The notes: generated by a model from the letters alone, not told the origin. A DNA stretch of 64,000 bases from UBA6059 sp040222235 (GCA_040222235.1 JAVKDO010000134.1:1-64000); one strand, 5' to 3'; shown: positions 25,773-34,673, numbered from the stretch's first letter. Numbers and translations are program-made.

Positions 25773-27317
25773 TTACTGAACACTGCCATCAAATGGATAA
25801 AGCTTGTCGATCGGCGCATATTGATAGTCTAGCGCATCGAGACGAATAGTGCCAAACCAGTCACCTGGAGCGTCCACCACAATCACTTCTTTTGCATAGC
25901 CTGTCTCATCAAAACCTCGTCTGAAGTGTACTCGTGATTTCACAACAAACACCTGGTAGTCGTCAGGGTTAATTCCACCTACACGCATTTGTTCAGGATA
26001 GAGCAGCTGCTCATAGGTCGGTGTGATGAAGAGTGCATTGCCATCTCCAAACTCGACGATAGCAGTTTTGTCATACCCTCGGAAAGGACCGAAGTATTTG
26101 AGTTTGCCTTGAATTCTGACCTTCCCCCCGGCTTGATCGCCGGTATAGCCGCCTACCATCATGTCAAAGTCGTCTCCGGGTTGAGCTTCGGATACTTCGA
26201 GTTGCTCTAGTACATTGGCATCTGTGAGCGCACCATAGAGCACTCCCGATACTTCCTGTTTGATTAGCTCGTCGAGTATCCAGGTGGCGTCTCCCGGCCT
26301 ATCGGAATAGTCCCCCAATACGACTGGCGTGCGACCAGCGTCGATAGCCGTTTTGACCTGGGCCACAGCCTCCTTCGGCATGGGATATTGACCTAAAGCA
26401 AAGTCCTCTCGTACCCGCCAAATGAATTCTTCCATATCATTGGCGATAGAGTCAGCTAAGTCTTGATCGCCATTAGTCATGACGTGCACAGTAGCTCCTA
26501 CGTCTGGTACATCCGACCATGGAAAACCATAGAAAACGCTGACGAACACATCAGGCAGACGTGCTTCCCACCTTCTGCCACGCTCCATGATGTCCATAGA
26601 GGGTGACTGTCCCGTCCACTGCAGCACCGTACCCGTAATGACTGGCGGTTTGCGACTTGCGGTAGTAGAGATATACCTACCCTGTATCATTTCTCTGATG
26701 AAGTAGGCAGCTCGCTCTCCCTGTAGATAGGAGTCGTAGTGCGGATATCGTTTTGTAACGAACGCCCCGTTGGCATACGCCAAAAAGTCACCATCCTCAT
26801 TGCCATGCAAATCGAAGGTGCCGACAATAGGTATATCTGGACCCACCAACTCTCTGACCCGCTTGGCGATCTCGGCCTCTGGCTTTGGTATATCCCGCAC
26901 TGCCATCGCCCCATGTAGTGCAAGATAGACTCCATCCAGTGGCATATTGGCCTTGAGTTCCTCTATGATCTTACCCATGAAATGCTCGAAGCTCTCTTTA
27001 CTATTCCAGCTTCTAGAGCTACCGCCAAAAACATCGACTGGGGAGGTGATGCCAATGAGCTCAATATCAGGATAGCTCCTGGCGCGATTGACAAAGCCTC
27101 GAATATAGTTGCCAGATTTGAGCAACTCCTCGCCACTCAGAGGAGGCCCGAGCTTAGTCCAATCTGCTATTTCTGTATCGCCACCTGGACAAAATGTACA
27201 GGTCTCATGTTGATATTTGATGACTGCCACTTTCAATTTTGCGGCAGTTTGCTGTTCGGTAGTCGTACTGCAGGAGAAAAAGACCAGAGCAGAGAGTAGG
27301 AGTGTAAGTGATTTCAT
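25773..27317 (-). CDS. M81 family metallopeptidase (MlrC-like) lipoprotein
   Basis: 514 aa from ATG 27317, giving a lipoprotein signal with lipobox FFSC; the frame continues upstream to 27365 without signal features. The N-terminal M81 domain carries KYQHETCTF, ALHGAMAV and FDLHGNED, candidate zinc-binding motifs of the family. The C-terminal part holds VVLGDYSDRPGDATW and MVGGYTGDQAGGKV, as in MlrC-type proteins. Microcystinase C hydrolyses linearised peptides in microcystin degradation, but most M81 proteins have unknown substrates. It is the first gene of an operon with DUF2911 and the amidohydrolase. Confidence 0.85.
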   Translation of the reverse strand: MKSLTLLLSALVFFSCSTTTEQQTAAKLKVAVIKYQHETCTFCPGGDTEIADWTKLGPPLSGEELLKSGNYIRGFVNRARSYPDIELIGITSPVDVFGGSSRSWNSKESFEHFMGKIIEELKANMPLDGVYLALHGAMAVRDIPKPEAEIAKRVRELVGPDIPIVGTFDLHGNEDGDFLAYANGAFVTKRYPHYDSYLQGERAAYFIREMIQGRYISTTASRKPPVITGTVLQWTGQSPSMDIMERGRRWEARLPDVFVSVFYGFPWSDVPDVGATVHVMTNGDQDLADSIANDMEEFIWRVREDFALGQYPMPKEAVAQVKTAIDAGRTPVVLGDYSDRPGDATWILDELIKQEVSGVLYGALTDANVLEQLEVSEAQPGDDFDMMVGGYTGDQAGGKVRIQGKLKYFGPFRGYDKTAIVEFGDGNALFITPTYEQLLYPEQMRVGGINPDDYQVFVVKSRVHFRRGFDETGYAKEVIVVDAPGDWFGTIRLDALDYQYAPIDKLYPFDGSVQ

Positions 27318-27498
27318 ATTTATCGGATTGACAGGCAAAAACGGATAAAATGATGACTTTATCAATAATGAGCGTAGTTATTACTTACTGGTCAAGGGAG
27401 TCGATCAGATAGGGCTCACTGATTGTATCCAGATCTGAGTTAAGCAAGACCTTGAATCCATAACCTTTTCTGACGTGGCATGACTATCAGAGTGCTAG

Positions 27499-27585
27499 AC
27501 CTACGAGGTTTCACCGGGATGAATGAACGTTGGTAAAGCCCATATCTTTTGTTGTTAGTGATTTGGGCACTAAAGCCTCGTAGGT
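27499..27585. repeat. Inverted pair of ACCTACGAGG motifs
   Basis: ACCTACGAGGTTT at 27499-27511 faces its inverted partner at 27573-27585, whose complement reads ACCTACGAGGCTT, so 12 of 13 positions match. Each arm is also close to the palindrome AAACCT-NNN-AGGTTT. The 480-bp gap between the M81 start and the next gene (27318-27798) therefore holds this pair, the MITE-like element below, and otherwise no convincing gene. Confidence 0.6.
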
Positions 27586-27605
27586 TTGAAAATACAAGGT
27601 AATAA

Positions 27606-27784
27606 CCTGAGTTCGATTAATCAAACCTTTAAAAACACTCCAAAATTGTCTTTTCGACGATAGGAGAAACCTTATTAATGCTTAAAACTGAAATGAGAAT
27701 ATAGTTCTTTCCTCCTTTTTAAGAAGATATCTCCGCTACACTGCGATATGACAATTTTGGAGTGTTTTTAAAGTCGAACTCAGG
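27606..27784. mobile_element. MITE-like element, about 179 bp, with inverted repeats and probable target duplication
   Basis: The outer arms CCTGAGTTCGA (27606-27616) and its exact complement (27774-27784) enclose a perfect 23-bp inverted repeat: the left arm is 27628-27650, and the right arm starts GACAATTTTGGA at 27750 and ends at 27772. On the left an extra 11 bp separates the arms; on the right a single base does. The centre (27651-27749) has no ORF. GTAATAA directly precedes the left end and GTAATAT directly follows the right end, as expected of a 6-7 bp target-site duplication. The size, lack of coding and structure fit a non-autonomous transposable element; a structured RNA is the alternative. 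Confidence 0.6.
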
Positions 27785-27798
27785 GTAATATGAAGATC

Positions 27799-28530
27799 CT
27801 ACCTCGGTCTATTGTAGATGTCGATGGTCTCGTAGAGTATTCGTCGCTTTGGCTTTTGCGCTAGCGTCACTGGGATGAGGCTCAGTAGTGAGACGGATAC
27901 TAGCACCATAGGTGACCGAAAATCTTCTTGTTGGATGGCCGTAATAGCAGCGAAAGTACCTATCACCCCCGAAGCAAATTGTATCCACCTGTACTTGTTT
28001 GCCTTTCTAAGGTGAGACAGACTTTCCTGGTCATCATAGATGGCCCACTTAAGGTGATTGTAGGTAATGACTTTGAAGAGGTCTTCATCTTTTTCGAAGA
28101 AGTATTCGACCTTATTGCTTTCACGATTTTTGAAAGGGGACCGCTTGACCTTCTTATATTCCTGTCTGTAGATGTCCATTCTAGAACCGTCTAGAGTTCT
28201 TTTTTGATATTGAATGTTCCCTTTAAAAAGGCCAGATAGACGATACCTCAGCGTATCATACTCGATGTATTTGATTGAGGGTAGTTCGACGATATATTGG
28301 TCGTCAAATTTGAAGTAAGCCATACCTTTTTTGGGATTGGAAAAGGAGGTGTAGTTCGGGGTGATGACCGTGCCATTGAACAGTATGTACGACTGACTTT
28401 GCGCGACCAATGTGGCATTGCCCGCGAAAACGAGGACAAGCAAGAAGATAAACCTTTTGCCGAGAGGATTGGGGGTGATCTTTAATGGAAAGCGATGCAA
28501 TATTAACTTAGAATCCTGCGAGCAAGACAT
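27799..28530 (-). CDS. Hypothetical exported or membrane protein
   Basis: 243 aa with a basic N-terminus and a signal-like helix (FIFLLVLVFAGNATLVAQ, about residues 27-44). A globular, charged and tyrosine-rich middle follows (YQKRTLDGSRMDIYRQEYKK). Two short hydrophobic segments lie near the C-terminus (FASGVIGTFAAITAI and SPMVLVSVSLLSLIPVTLA). No family recognised. The stop lies 15 bp from the end of the MITE-like element. Confidence 0.6.
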   Translation of the reverse strand: MSCSQDSKLILHRFPLKITPNPLGKRFIFLLVLVFAGNATLVAQSQSYILFNGTVITPNYTSFSNPKKGMAYFKFDDQYIVELPSIKYIEYDTLRYRLSGLFKGNIQYQKRTLDGSRMDIYRQEYKKVKRSPFKNRESNKVEYFFEKDEDLFKVITYNHLKWAIYDDQESLSHLRKANKYRWIQFASGVIGTFAAITAIQQEDFRSPMVLVSVSLLSLIPVTLAQKPKRRILYETIDIYNRPR

Positions 28531-28568
28531 TTGTTTTATCAGCCAAGGAATATAGGCAAGAACAATAA

Positions 28569-28594
28569 AAAAGGGCTCCTTATAGAGCCCTTTT
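28569..28594 (-). terminator. Rho-independent terminator of the PEGA-like gene
   Basis: AAAAGGGCTC-CTTATA-GAGCCCTTTT is a perfect 10-bp stem with a 6-nt loop. Read on the minus strand it is followed by a T-run, and it lies 27 bp after the stop of the gene at 28622-29029. Confidence 0.85.
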
Positions 28595-28621
28595 GTCGTG
28601 ATTCATTCATTTCCGATAGGA

Positions 28622-29029
28622 TTAATACCTGCCGCGATGCGATCGCTGCTGATGTCTCACCGGCCTTCCGATAGGAATCATGGCTTCTCTGCTGAGTACT
28701 AATGGACTTCTGCGACCATTGGAGAATACGGCATATTCTGTGCGGTAGCCGGGCCTTATGTGAATTACCTGCTTGGTATATTTGGTTTGTCTTGGACCAT
28801 AGGCTTTGACACCTATCACATAGCGACCTGGTGCCAAACTCCCGAGATCGACCCATTCGCCGGGACGCCTGTTGACAAGATATCCGTCTATCGATACCTG
28901 GATGTCAAAGGGGCCATCTGCATAAATCCTGGCTGTGGCATAGCCTCTATTACTACGGTGGTTAGGGTGATGCGCCTGAGCCGCCAACGCGGCACTTAGT
29001 ACGAGAATGATTAATGCTACACGTTTCAT
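28622..29029 (-). CDS. Small secreted protein with a PEGA-like domain
   Basis: 135 aa from ATG 29029 with signal peptide MKRVALIILVLSAALAAQA; the frame is open 72 bp upstream but without signal features. The mature part contains FDIQVSIDGYLVNRRPGEWV followed by DLGSLAPGRYVIGVKAYG, similar to PEGA-type beta-sandwich domains of surface proteins. The tail is Arg- and His-rich (GRPVRHQQRSHRGRY). The terminator at 28569-28594 closes the unit. Function unknown; probably periplasmic or surface-exposed. Confidence 0.65.
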   Translation of the reverse strand: MKRVALIILVLSAALAAQAHHPNHRSNRGYATARIYADGPFDIQVSIDGYLVNRRPGEWVDLGSLAPGRYVIGVKAYGPRQTKYTKQVIHIRPGYRTEYAVFSNGRRSPLVLSREAMIPIGRPVRHQQRSHRGRY

Positions 29030-29152
29030 ATCGCTAATCTTTATGACCCTCGGGCAAGTTGCCTTTGCGTCGGTTTCACATAGCAGTGTACTTCCAAGCA
29101 TCGTGCCAGAAGCTAGATTCTTATGATCCCGCTACCGCAATCTCCTAGTGCA

Positions 29153-29476
29153 TCAGCCGAATTTTTTTGATAAAAGAGAAGAAACCTCTCTTTCAAACTT
29201 CATCCTTGAACGGTCGAAGGGACTTGAAAACCCGGTGGACCAGAGTGCAACAGTGGCGATTATTGAAGTGAAAATAGAGGGGAATGTGCCATCAACTCTT
29301 AGCTGATCATTTTGGGCTGTGATCTGCACACCAACAAAACTAGACTTTCGAACCACGATGGTCTTGGTGCTACCCAGGCCTTGCTGCAGCCGTACTCGTT
29401 TAGCCGGGAACTCGGCTTTTAGTATTCGATATAAGTCTGAGAGCTTAGGAAGATGCTTTGATGTTGAGATAATCAT
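29153..29476 (-). CDS. Small hypothetical protein
   Basis: 107 aa from ATG 29476 (MIISTSKHLPKLSDLYRILK); the open frame reaches 29569 only 6 bp from the MBL gene. A conserved-looking core, FVGVQITAQNDQLRVDGTFP, is followed by one possible membrane helix (SIFTSIIATVALWSTG) and a basic C-terminal helix. It may be the last gene of the MBL/Ior operon. No family recognised. Confidence 0.5.
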   Translation of the reverse strand: MIISTSKHLPKLSDLYRILKAEFPAKRVRLQQGLGSTKTIVVRKSSFVGVQITAQNDQLRVDGTFPSIFTSIIATVALWSTGFSSPFDRSRMKFEREVSSLLSKKFG

Positions 29477-29575
29477 GGACGCTAACTTTGTAATCACTAA
29501 CTCTAAAGATAGCACTCTTTGAGAAGGTAATTTTCGGTTGTGAGTCGTTATAGCCTTTGGAAAAGCCATACATCC

Positions 29576-30613
29576 CTAGTACATTTTTTCCCACCAACGA
29601 GATTCATTTTTGTCAGCGAAACCAAACTGCTCACCAATTTGAGGTGTAAGTATGTCGAGCTTTTTGGAATTGGCCTCTGTCGTAAATCGCTCAATCGGGT
29701 CTTTCCATGTATGTTGCGCTAGCGCAAATCCTGCCCAGTGCACCGCCATAGCCTTCTTGACACTAGCGTCTAAAGCCGCCTGTACTGCTTCTTCAGGATA
29801 CATATGGATTTGATGCCAGTTCTCATCATACTGTCCGCACTCCATCATACCAAAATCAAAAGGGCCGAGCTTATCACCTACCTCCTTGAAGTGATCCCCA
29901 TAGCCCCCGTCTCCACTCCAGTAGATACTTTCCTTGGCAGTCTTGAATACCCATCCACCCCAAAGTGACTTGGCTCGGTCGGTGAGTCCCCTACCGGAAA
30001 AATGTCTGCTTGGGGTGAAGGTGATATCAATTCCTTCGAAGCTTTGATTATCCCACCAGTCAAATTCTGTGATCTTGCTCTCCTCAACACCCCAGCTGAT
30101 CAAATGGCGGGCTGTACCCAAAGCCACAAAATACTTGTTGACCTTCGGAATGAGCTTCTTGATACTATCCAGATCCAAATGATCGTAGTGATCATGCGTG
30201 AGTAGCATCAGGTCAATAGTAGGGAAGTCATCAATCAGGTCGAGCGTATTCTCGGAATAGCGCTTGGTCGCAAAAGGCGCAATCGGCGAAGCGTTCGGAC
30301 CCAGCATGGGATCAATGAGCAAGGTTTTATTGTTCATTCGCATTAACACGGCAGAGTGCCCGTACCAGATAACCTTAGTCTTATCCGATGGTGCAAGAAA
30401 GCCCTCCTTATCAAATGGTACTATCGGAATAGGCTGCTTGGGCTCTCGTGCCTTCCGCTCACAAAACTGCTTATACAGCAGCTTGGGGATTGTCTGAAAA
30501 CTGATCGACATGGTAGTCTCCGCCAGGTTTTGAAACTTCCCATCCCTCCAGTTGGGAGATTGCGAATAACGATTGACGAGTATTTTGCTAGCTTTTGCTC
30601 CGAATTGCTTCAT
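29576..30613 (-). CDS. MBL-fold metallo-hydrolase (NAPE-PLD/UlaG-like)
   Basis: 345 aa metallo-beta-lactamase fold with THDHYDHLD (H140, H142, D144, H145), VIWYGHSAVLMRM in front, FTPSRHFSGRG, YWSGDGGYGDHF and AVHWAGFAL, which supply further metal ligands. The layout matches bacterial relatives of N-acyl-phosphatidylethanolamine phospholipase D. No signal peptide, so cytoplasmic. It starts 14 bp after the IorB-like gene, so it is likely co-transcribed with the molybdenum hydroxylase; a shared substrate pathway is inference. Confidence 0.85.
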   Translation of the reverse strand: MKQFGAKASKILVNRYSQSPNWRDGKFQNLAETTMSISFQTIPKLLYKQFCERKAREPKQPIPIVPFDKEGFLAPSDKTKVIWYGHSAVLMRMNNKTLLIDPMLGPNASPIAPFATKRYSENTLDLIDDFPTIDLMLLTHDHYDHLDLDSIKKLIPKVNKYFVALGTARHLISWGVEESKITEFDWWDNQSFEGIDITFTPSRHFSGRGLTDRAKSLWGGWVFKTAKESIYWSGDGGYGDHFKEVGDKLGPFDFGMMECGQYDENWHQIHMYPEEAVQAALDASVKKAMAVHWAGFALAQHTWKDPIERFTTEANSKKLDILTPQIGEQFGFADKNESRWWEKMY

Positions 30614-30627
30614 GCTGAATTTAACTG

Positions 30628-32784
30628 TTAAGCCAATGTAAGTGGCATATCTCTCAGTCTTTGACCTGTTATCCTAAAGACCGCATTTGCGATAGCTGCA
30701 CCAATAGGTCCTAATGGAGGCTCTCCCACAGCGCCAGGTTTACCTGTACCATTGATGATTTCAACATTGATTTCCTTTGGAGCATCTTTCATGAGCGCCA
30801 TCTTATAAGGGCCATAAATAGTAGGCCGCAATTGGTTGTCGTCAACAAACATTCGCTCAAACATGGAGGCGCTGATACCCATGATAATACATCCTTCTGA
30901 CTGTGCTTTCACTTGATCTGGATTGACGGCATAGCCCGGATCAATAGTGCAAGTGACCTTGTTCACTTTGATTTCCTTACCCTCGACAGTCACTTCGGCG
31001 ACATGAGCGCACGGTGTACCCGCATCAGTAGAGCACGCAAAACCCATGGCCTTGTTGCCATTGGCTGTGTCTTGATAGTCAGCCAGATCTCTAGCCTTTT
31101 CTATCACTGTCTTGAGCCTGCGTCCAGCTTCATCATCTTGAATATGATCGAGCCTAAACTGAATCGGATCCTTACTGGCTTGGATGGCCAACTCATCCAT
31201 GAAGCTCTCGATAGCAAAGGTATTTGCCAATAGGCCCAGACTTCTCCACCAACTTGTGGCAAAGGGTAAACTCACATGCCATGATACCGCTCTGTGATTA
31301 GGGATAGCTCCGTATTGGATTCTCCCGCCTCTAGTCGCACCTATATCAGCTCCCAGTATCGTACCCGCAATAGCTGGCACCATTGCCGAGTTGAACATGA
31401 CATCACCTGAAGCAAAGCTGTGCTCAATGGCCTCAATCATGCCGTTACCGTCGAGCTTCCCTTTGAGCTGGTGATGCGTAGGCGGCCGGAAAGTGTCTTG
31501 CTGGAATTCCTCTTTTCGATTGAAGTAGCATTTCACCGGTTTGCCAACGGCTTTAGATAGCACTGCTGCCTGTACAGCATTAGGTGTATGAAGTCTGCGC
31601 CCAAACCCACCACCGAGGTAGGTAGGAACCAGATTCACCTTTTCTTCATCAAGCCCGACCCTTTTGGCAACTTCACTTCTAGTGAGTTGTATCACCTGTG
31701 TCGACATCATAATAGTCGCCTTGTCAGCCTCCACATAGGCCAAGGCGCCATTGGGCTCTAGCTGGGCATGTGCTCCTATGGGAGATTTATACTCTGCAGT
31801 GATGACTCCTTCTTGATCATCCTTGAGCACACCACCAGCATCCCCTTCTTTTTGGATGATCATAGACTCTCCCTTTCCCACTTTGATAGCCGCTTCTATA
31901 TCACTGGTTTGCCATTTTCGATCTATCTGCCATTCGGCTTTGATGGCTTTCTTGGCGTTTTCCGCTTCGACCATTGAGTTGGCAACTACTCCAACAAAGT
32001 CTGACTCTTGTACAATTTTTACTACTCCAGGCATGCCTTGCGCTTTGCTGATGTCTGAGCTTTTGTATTTCGCACCAATCCGATCTGGTCTGACGATAGC
32101 ACCGTAGAGCATCCCTGGCATAGTAGCGTCCATACCGAACATTGGGGTACCAATCACCTTATCTATAAGATCTACGCGAGGGACAGGTTGGCCAATAAAT
32201 TTGAAGTCTTTTGGTTCTTTCAGTGCAGGAGTTTCTGGGATTTCCCAATTAGCAACACCATCTACAATTTCCCCATAAGTTAGTGTTTTTCCGCCACCTG
32301 AGATTGTGCCTTTTGCAACAGTGACCGTGCTTACATCAACGCCAAGCTTTTTAGCACCTTCGGATTTTAGCATTTCTCGCATAGTCGCCGAGAGCTCCCT
32401 GAGAGGCTGCCAAAAACCTGCGATGGTCGTACTTCCTCCGGTACTCATACCATCAATGTTGCCGGTGGAAGTTTCCGCATGCACTATCGAAATCTGACTG
32501 ATGTCCATCTCTAACTCTTCGGCAGCCATCTGCACCATACTGGTGAAGCTACCCTGTCCCATTTCGACCTTCGGGCTATGGAGTACCACCCTGTTGTCAT
32601 TGGAGATTTCAAACCACATCAATGGGTTGCTGGTGTCACCCATGTAGGATAGCATATTCGGATCGTCCATCAGATCATAAATGGATCTCCTAATCGAATT
32701 TCTGCCCAAATAGGCGGCTCCAAGCATAACTCCTGTTCCACCGAGGAGTGTGCGTACTACGAATTTCCTTCTAGATATTCCCAT
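30628..32784 (-). CDS. Molybdopterin-binding subunit of an aldehyde/isoquinoline oxidoreductase (IorB-like)
   Basis: 718 aa xanthine-oxidase-family large subunit. The N-terminus carries a twin-arginine signal (SRRKFVVRTLLGG), so the enzyme is folded with its cofactor and exported. Cofactor-binding segments include EMGQGSFTSMVQMAAEEL and YLGGGFGRRL. The catalytic glutamate is E688 in GAVGEPPLGP. The 2Fe-2S subunit gene lies 4 bp upstream and the cytochrome gene before that, a complete electron-transfer chain to the periplasm. The substrate is unknown: N-heterocycles or aldehydes are typical. Confidence 0.9.
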   Translation of the reverse strand: MGISRRKFVVRTLLGGTGVMLGAAYLGRNSIRRSIYDLMDDPNMLSYMGDTSNPLMWFEISNDNRVVLHSPKVEMGQGSFTSMVQMAAEELEMDISQISIVHAETSTGNIDGMSTGGSTTIAGFWQPLRELSATMREMLKSEGAKKLGVDVSTVTVAKGTISGGGKTLTYGEIVDGVANWEIPETPALKEPKDFKFIGQPVPRVDLIDKVIGTPMFGMDATMPGMLYGAIVRPDRIGAKYKSSDISKAQGMPGVVKIVQESDFVGVVANSMVEAENAKKAIKAEWQIDRKWQTSDIEAAIKVGKGESMIIQKEGDAGGVLKDDQEGVITAEYKSPIGAHAQLEPNGALAYVEADKATIMMSTQVIQLTRSEVAKRVGLDEEKVNLVPTYLGGGFGRRLHTPNAVQAAVLSKAVGKPVKCYFNRKEEFQQDTFRPPTHHQLKGKLDGNGMIEAIEHSFASGDVMFNSAMVPAIAGTILGADIGATRGGRIQYGAIPNHRAVSWHVSLPFATSWWRSLGLLANTFAIESFMDELAIQASKDPIQFRLDHIQDDEAGRRLKTVIEKARDLADYQDTANGNKAMGFACSTDAGTPCAHVAEVTVEGKEIKVNKVTCTIDPGYAVNPDQVKAQSEGCIIMGISASMFERMFVDDNQLRPTIYGPYKMALMKDAPKEINVEIINGTGKPGAVGEPPLGPIGAAIANAVFRITGQRLRDMPLTLA

Positions 32785-32788
32785 GGTG

Positions 32789-33262
32789 CTAAGAGTTAGT
32801 GGTTGTGGATGCGTTGATTTCTGCTGCTTTTTTAATCGCCTTTCTCATACGATAGTAGGTGCCACATCGACAGACATTGATAATGTTTTTGTCAATGTCC
32901 TCATCAGTGGGGTTTGGATTTTTATTGAGTAGCGCCGCAGTGGCCATCATAAACCCTGGCTGGCAGTAGCCACATTGGGGTACCACCTCGTCGATCCACG
33001 CCTGCTGGACAGGATGAGGATTGTCAGCAGTACCAAGCCCTTCTATCGTAGTGATGGACTTGCCCTCGGCATACTTGACGGCATAAGAGCATGAGCGTAC
33101 AGCTTCACCATCTACATGGATGGTGCAAGCACCACAGGCGGCTTTGCCACAGCCAAACTTGGTGCCTTTCATGTCGAGCAAATCTCTAATTACCCAGAGT
33201 AGTGGCGTGTCACCTTCTACATCTACCATCTGGGCTTTTCCATTTATAGTGAATGATATCAT
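32789..33262 (-). CDS. 2Fe-2S subunit of a molybdenum hydroxylase (IorA-like)
   Basis: 157 aa. The plant-type ferredoxin domain has cluster cysteines C38, C43, C46 and C58 (GCGKAACGACTIHVDG). The second four-helix domain has C97, C100, C131 and C133 (QCGYCQPGF and CRCGTYYRM). It carries no signal peptide and would be exported together with the Tat-tagged large subunit. It lies 23 bp after the cytochrome gene and 4 bp before the IorB-like gene. Confidence 0.93.
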   Translation of the reverse strand: MISFTINGKAQMVDVEGDTPLLWVIRDLLDMKGTKFGCGKAACGACTIHVDGEAVRSCSYAVKYAEGKSITTIEGLGTADNPHPVQQAWIDEVVPQCGYCQPGFMMATAALLNKNPNPTDEDIDKNIINVCRCGTYYRMRKAIKKAAEINASTTTNS

Positions 33263-33285
33263 AATGTCTTTTTTAATGGGTTCAA

Positions 33286-33906
33286 TTATTCCGTAGGGAT
33301 TACTGCGCCTAACTCAATCCAGGTTTTTACTGCCTCTATGTACTCATCGACAGGTACTGGAGGTAGCTCTCTAGGGATACCTTCAGCATCGACTCCAGGC
33401 TCCCATGCCCACAAGACAAGCTCATGCTCTGTCAGGTGATGCATGACGTCTTCAGGGGTGCGACTGCCATTATTCTCAGGATTCATCATCGATTGAGCGA
33501 TCTCAATTCTTGAGAGACCCTCCCAATACATTTTTTCGGGGGCCAGTGACCATTCCGGTGCTCCGGGCACTCCAGAGTAGTCATTATTGGAAGCCTGGTG
33601 ACAGGTGTTGCAGTTGGTCGCATTCATGCTATTGACCCTGGTAATATCAAACCTGTGCGGATGGCTATCCTCACCCTGCTTGGGCACATTGTCAGAGGGA
33701 TGGCAGTTCATACATCGCTGATGGGTCAGGACATCCATCATTTTGTTAAAAGCAATTTCGCTTTCTTCTTCGGTGCTCGTGACTTCACTAGATTCTTTTG
33801 TGACCTCAGGGGGTAAATCTTCATTAGGGCTGTATCTCGCGGTAACCAGCGAAATGCTAGCCAGCATGATGCACACGGAAATGGCTAGAAATAGTGTTTT
33901 TTTCAT
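33286..33906 (-). CDS. Exported diheme cytochrome c-type protein
   Basis: 206 aa with a signal peptide (FLAISVCIMLASISLVTA). Two heme-binding motifs are present: CMNCH (C65 to H69) and CNTCH (C99 to H103). It lies directly upstream of the IorAB-like genes and probably accepts electrons from them in the periplasm. The start ATG 33906 is 21 bp after the TetR gene stop. Confidence 0.88.
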   Translation of the reverse strand: MKKTLFLAISVCIMLASISLVTARYSPNEDLPPEVTKESSEVTSTEEESEIAFNKMMDVLTHQRCMNCHPSDNVPKQGEDSHPHRFDITRVNSMNATNCNTCHQASNNDYSGVPGAPEWSLAPEKMYWEGLSRIEIAQSMMNPENNGSRTPEDVMHHLTEHELVLWAWEPGVDAEGIPRELPPVPVDEYIEAVKTWIELGAVIPTE

Positions 33907-33927
33907 ATTGTCTTAGTTATGGTCAGG

Positions 33928-34524
33928 TCATTTTTCATTGATAATGCTTCGCCATGTCATCTCGAAAAATTCATCGAGAAGCTTGTCGTTCATGACGAGT
34001 TCCTTATTAAGCGTTATTTGCGTTGCTGTTATGATCGAGTTGTAAATCCATCTCCCGAGAACAACCGGGTGATCATTTATATAGAGCCCTTTTTCAATAC
34101 CTTCTGCAATAAGGTCGATGGACGCTTGATAATATTTTGATCCCTCATCCTTTAGCTCTTGTGAGACCAATGGTGAGTAGTTTAGCGTATCCTTGAAGAA
34201 AAAATAGTTGGGGTGGTCGATGAAAAATGTATAGGCCCTTACCCATACCAATCTAAACCGCTCCTTAAATGAAAGACTGGTTTCGTCCTCACTGATAGTC
34301 GTGGCTGCCCCAAACTTCTCTGTGACATAGAGATAGGTCTGCTCGATCAACTCATCCTTGCCTTTGAAGTAGTGGTACATTGTACCTATGGCGATTCCAG
34401 AGGACCTGGACAGTTGGGCCATTGAGGTCTGCTGAAAACCCTGAGTTACGAAAAGGGTAATCGCACTTTCCATAATCTGAATGCGCTTATCAGCAGAATT
34501 TTCAGGACTCGACCGAACGTTCAT
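33928..34524 (-). CDS. TetR/AcrR family regulator
   Basis: 198 aa. The N-terminal helix-turn-helix reads MESAITLFVTQGFQQTSMAQ followed by LSRSSGIAIGTMYHYFKGKD, the classic TetR signature. The C-terminal helical domain is the ligand-binding part. It heads the cytochrome-IorAB-MBL operon and is divergent from the SLC13 transporter. A perfect dyad overlapping its start codon suggests autoregulation. Confidence 0.92.
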   Translation of the reverse strand: MNVRSSPENSADKRIQIMESAITLFVTQGFQQTSMAQLSRSSGIAIGTMYHYFKGKDELIEQTYLYVTEKFGAATTISEDETSLSFKERFRLVWVRAYTFFIDHPNYFFFKDTLNYSPLVSQELKDEGSKYYQASIDLIAEGIEKGLYINDHPVVLGRWIYNSIITATQITLNKELVMNDKLLDEFFEMTWRSIINEK

Positions 34525-34529
34525 TCGGT
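34512..34529. promoter_or_regulatory. Candidate TetR operator at the tetR start codon
   Basis: ACCGAACGTTCATTCGGT is an inverted repeat with perfect 6-bp arms (ACCGAA and TTCGGT) and a 6-bp centre. It overlaps the ATG of the TetR gene (34522-34524), in the 150-bp divergent region shared with the SLC13 gene. TetR repressors commonly bind such sites at their own promoters. Confidence 0.5.
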
Positions 34530-34673
34530 TAATGTAGAAAAGTCTTTAGCAGATTCCAAATGCAGCCAGCCTTAACACTGTCTGAGATCAACTACCGTTT
34601 AAAAAGCAACTTGCTTGTGTAGTTTACCATGTCATGACTTTTGTCTTTATTTGAAATACTCAGTGGTTAGAAC

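Noticed and set aside
28539..28856. 105-codon minus-strand ORF
   Set aside because: Different frame of the PEGA-like gene and runs across its terminator, so it is not a gene.
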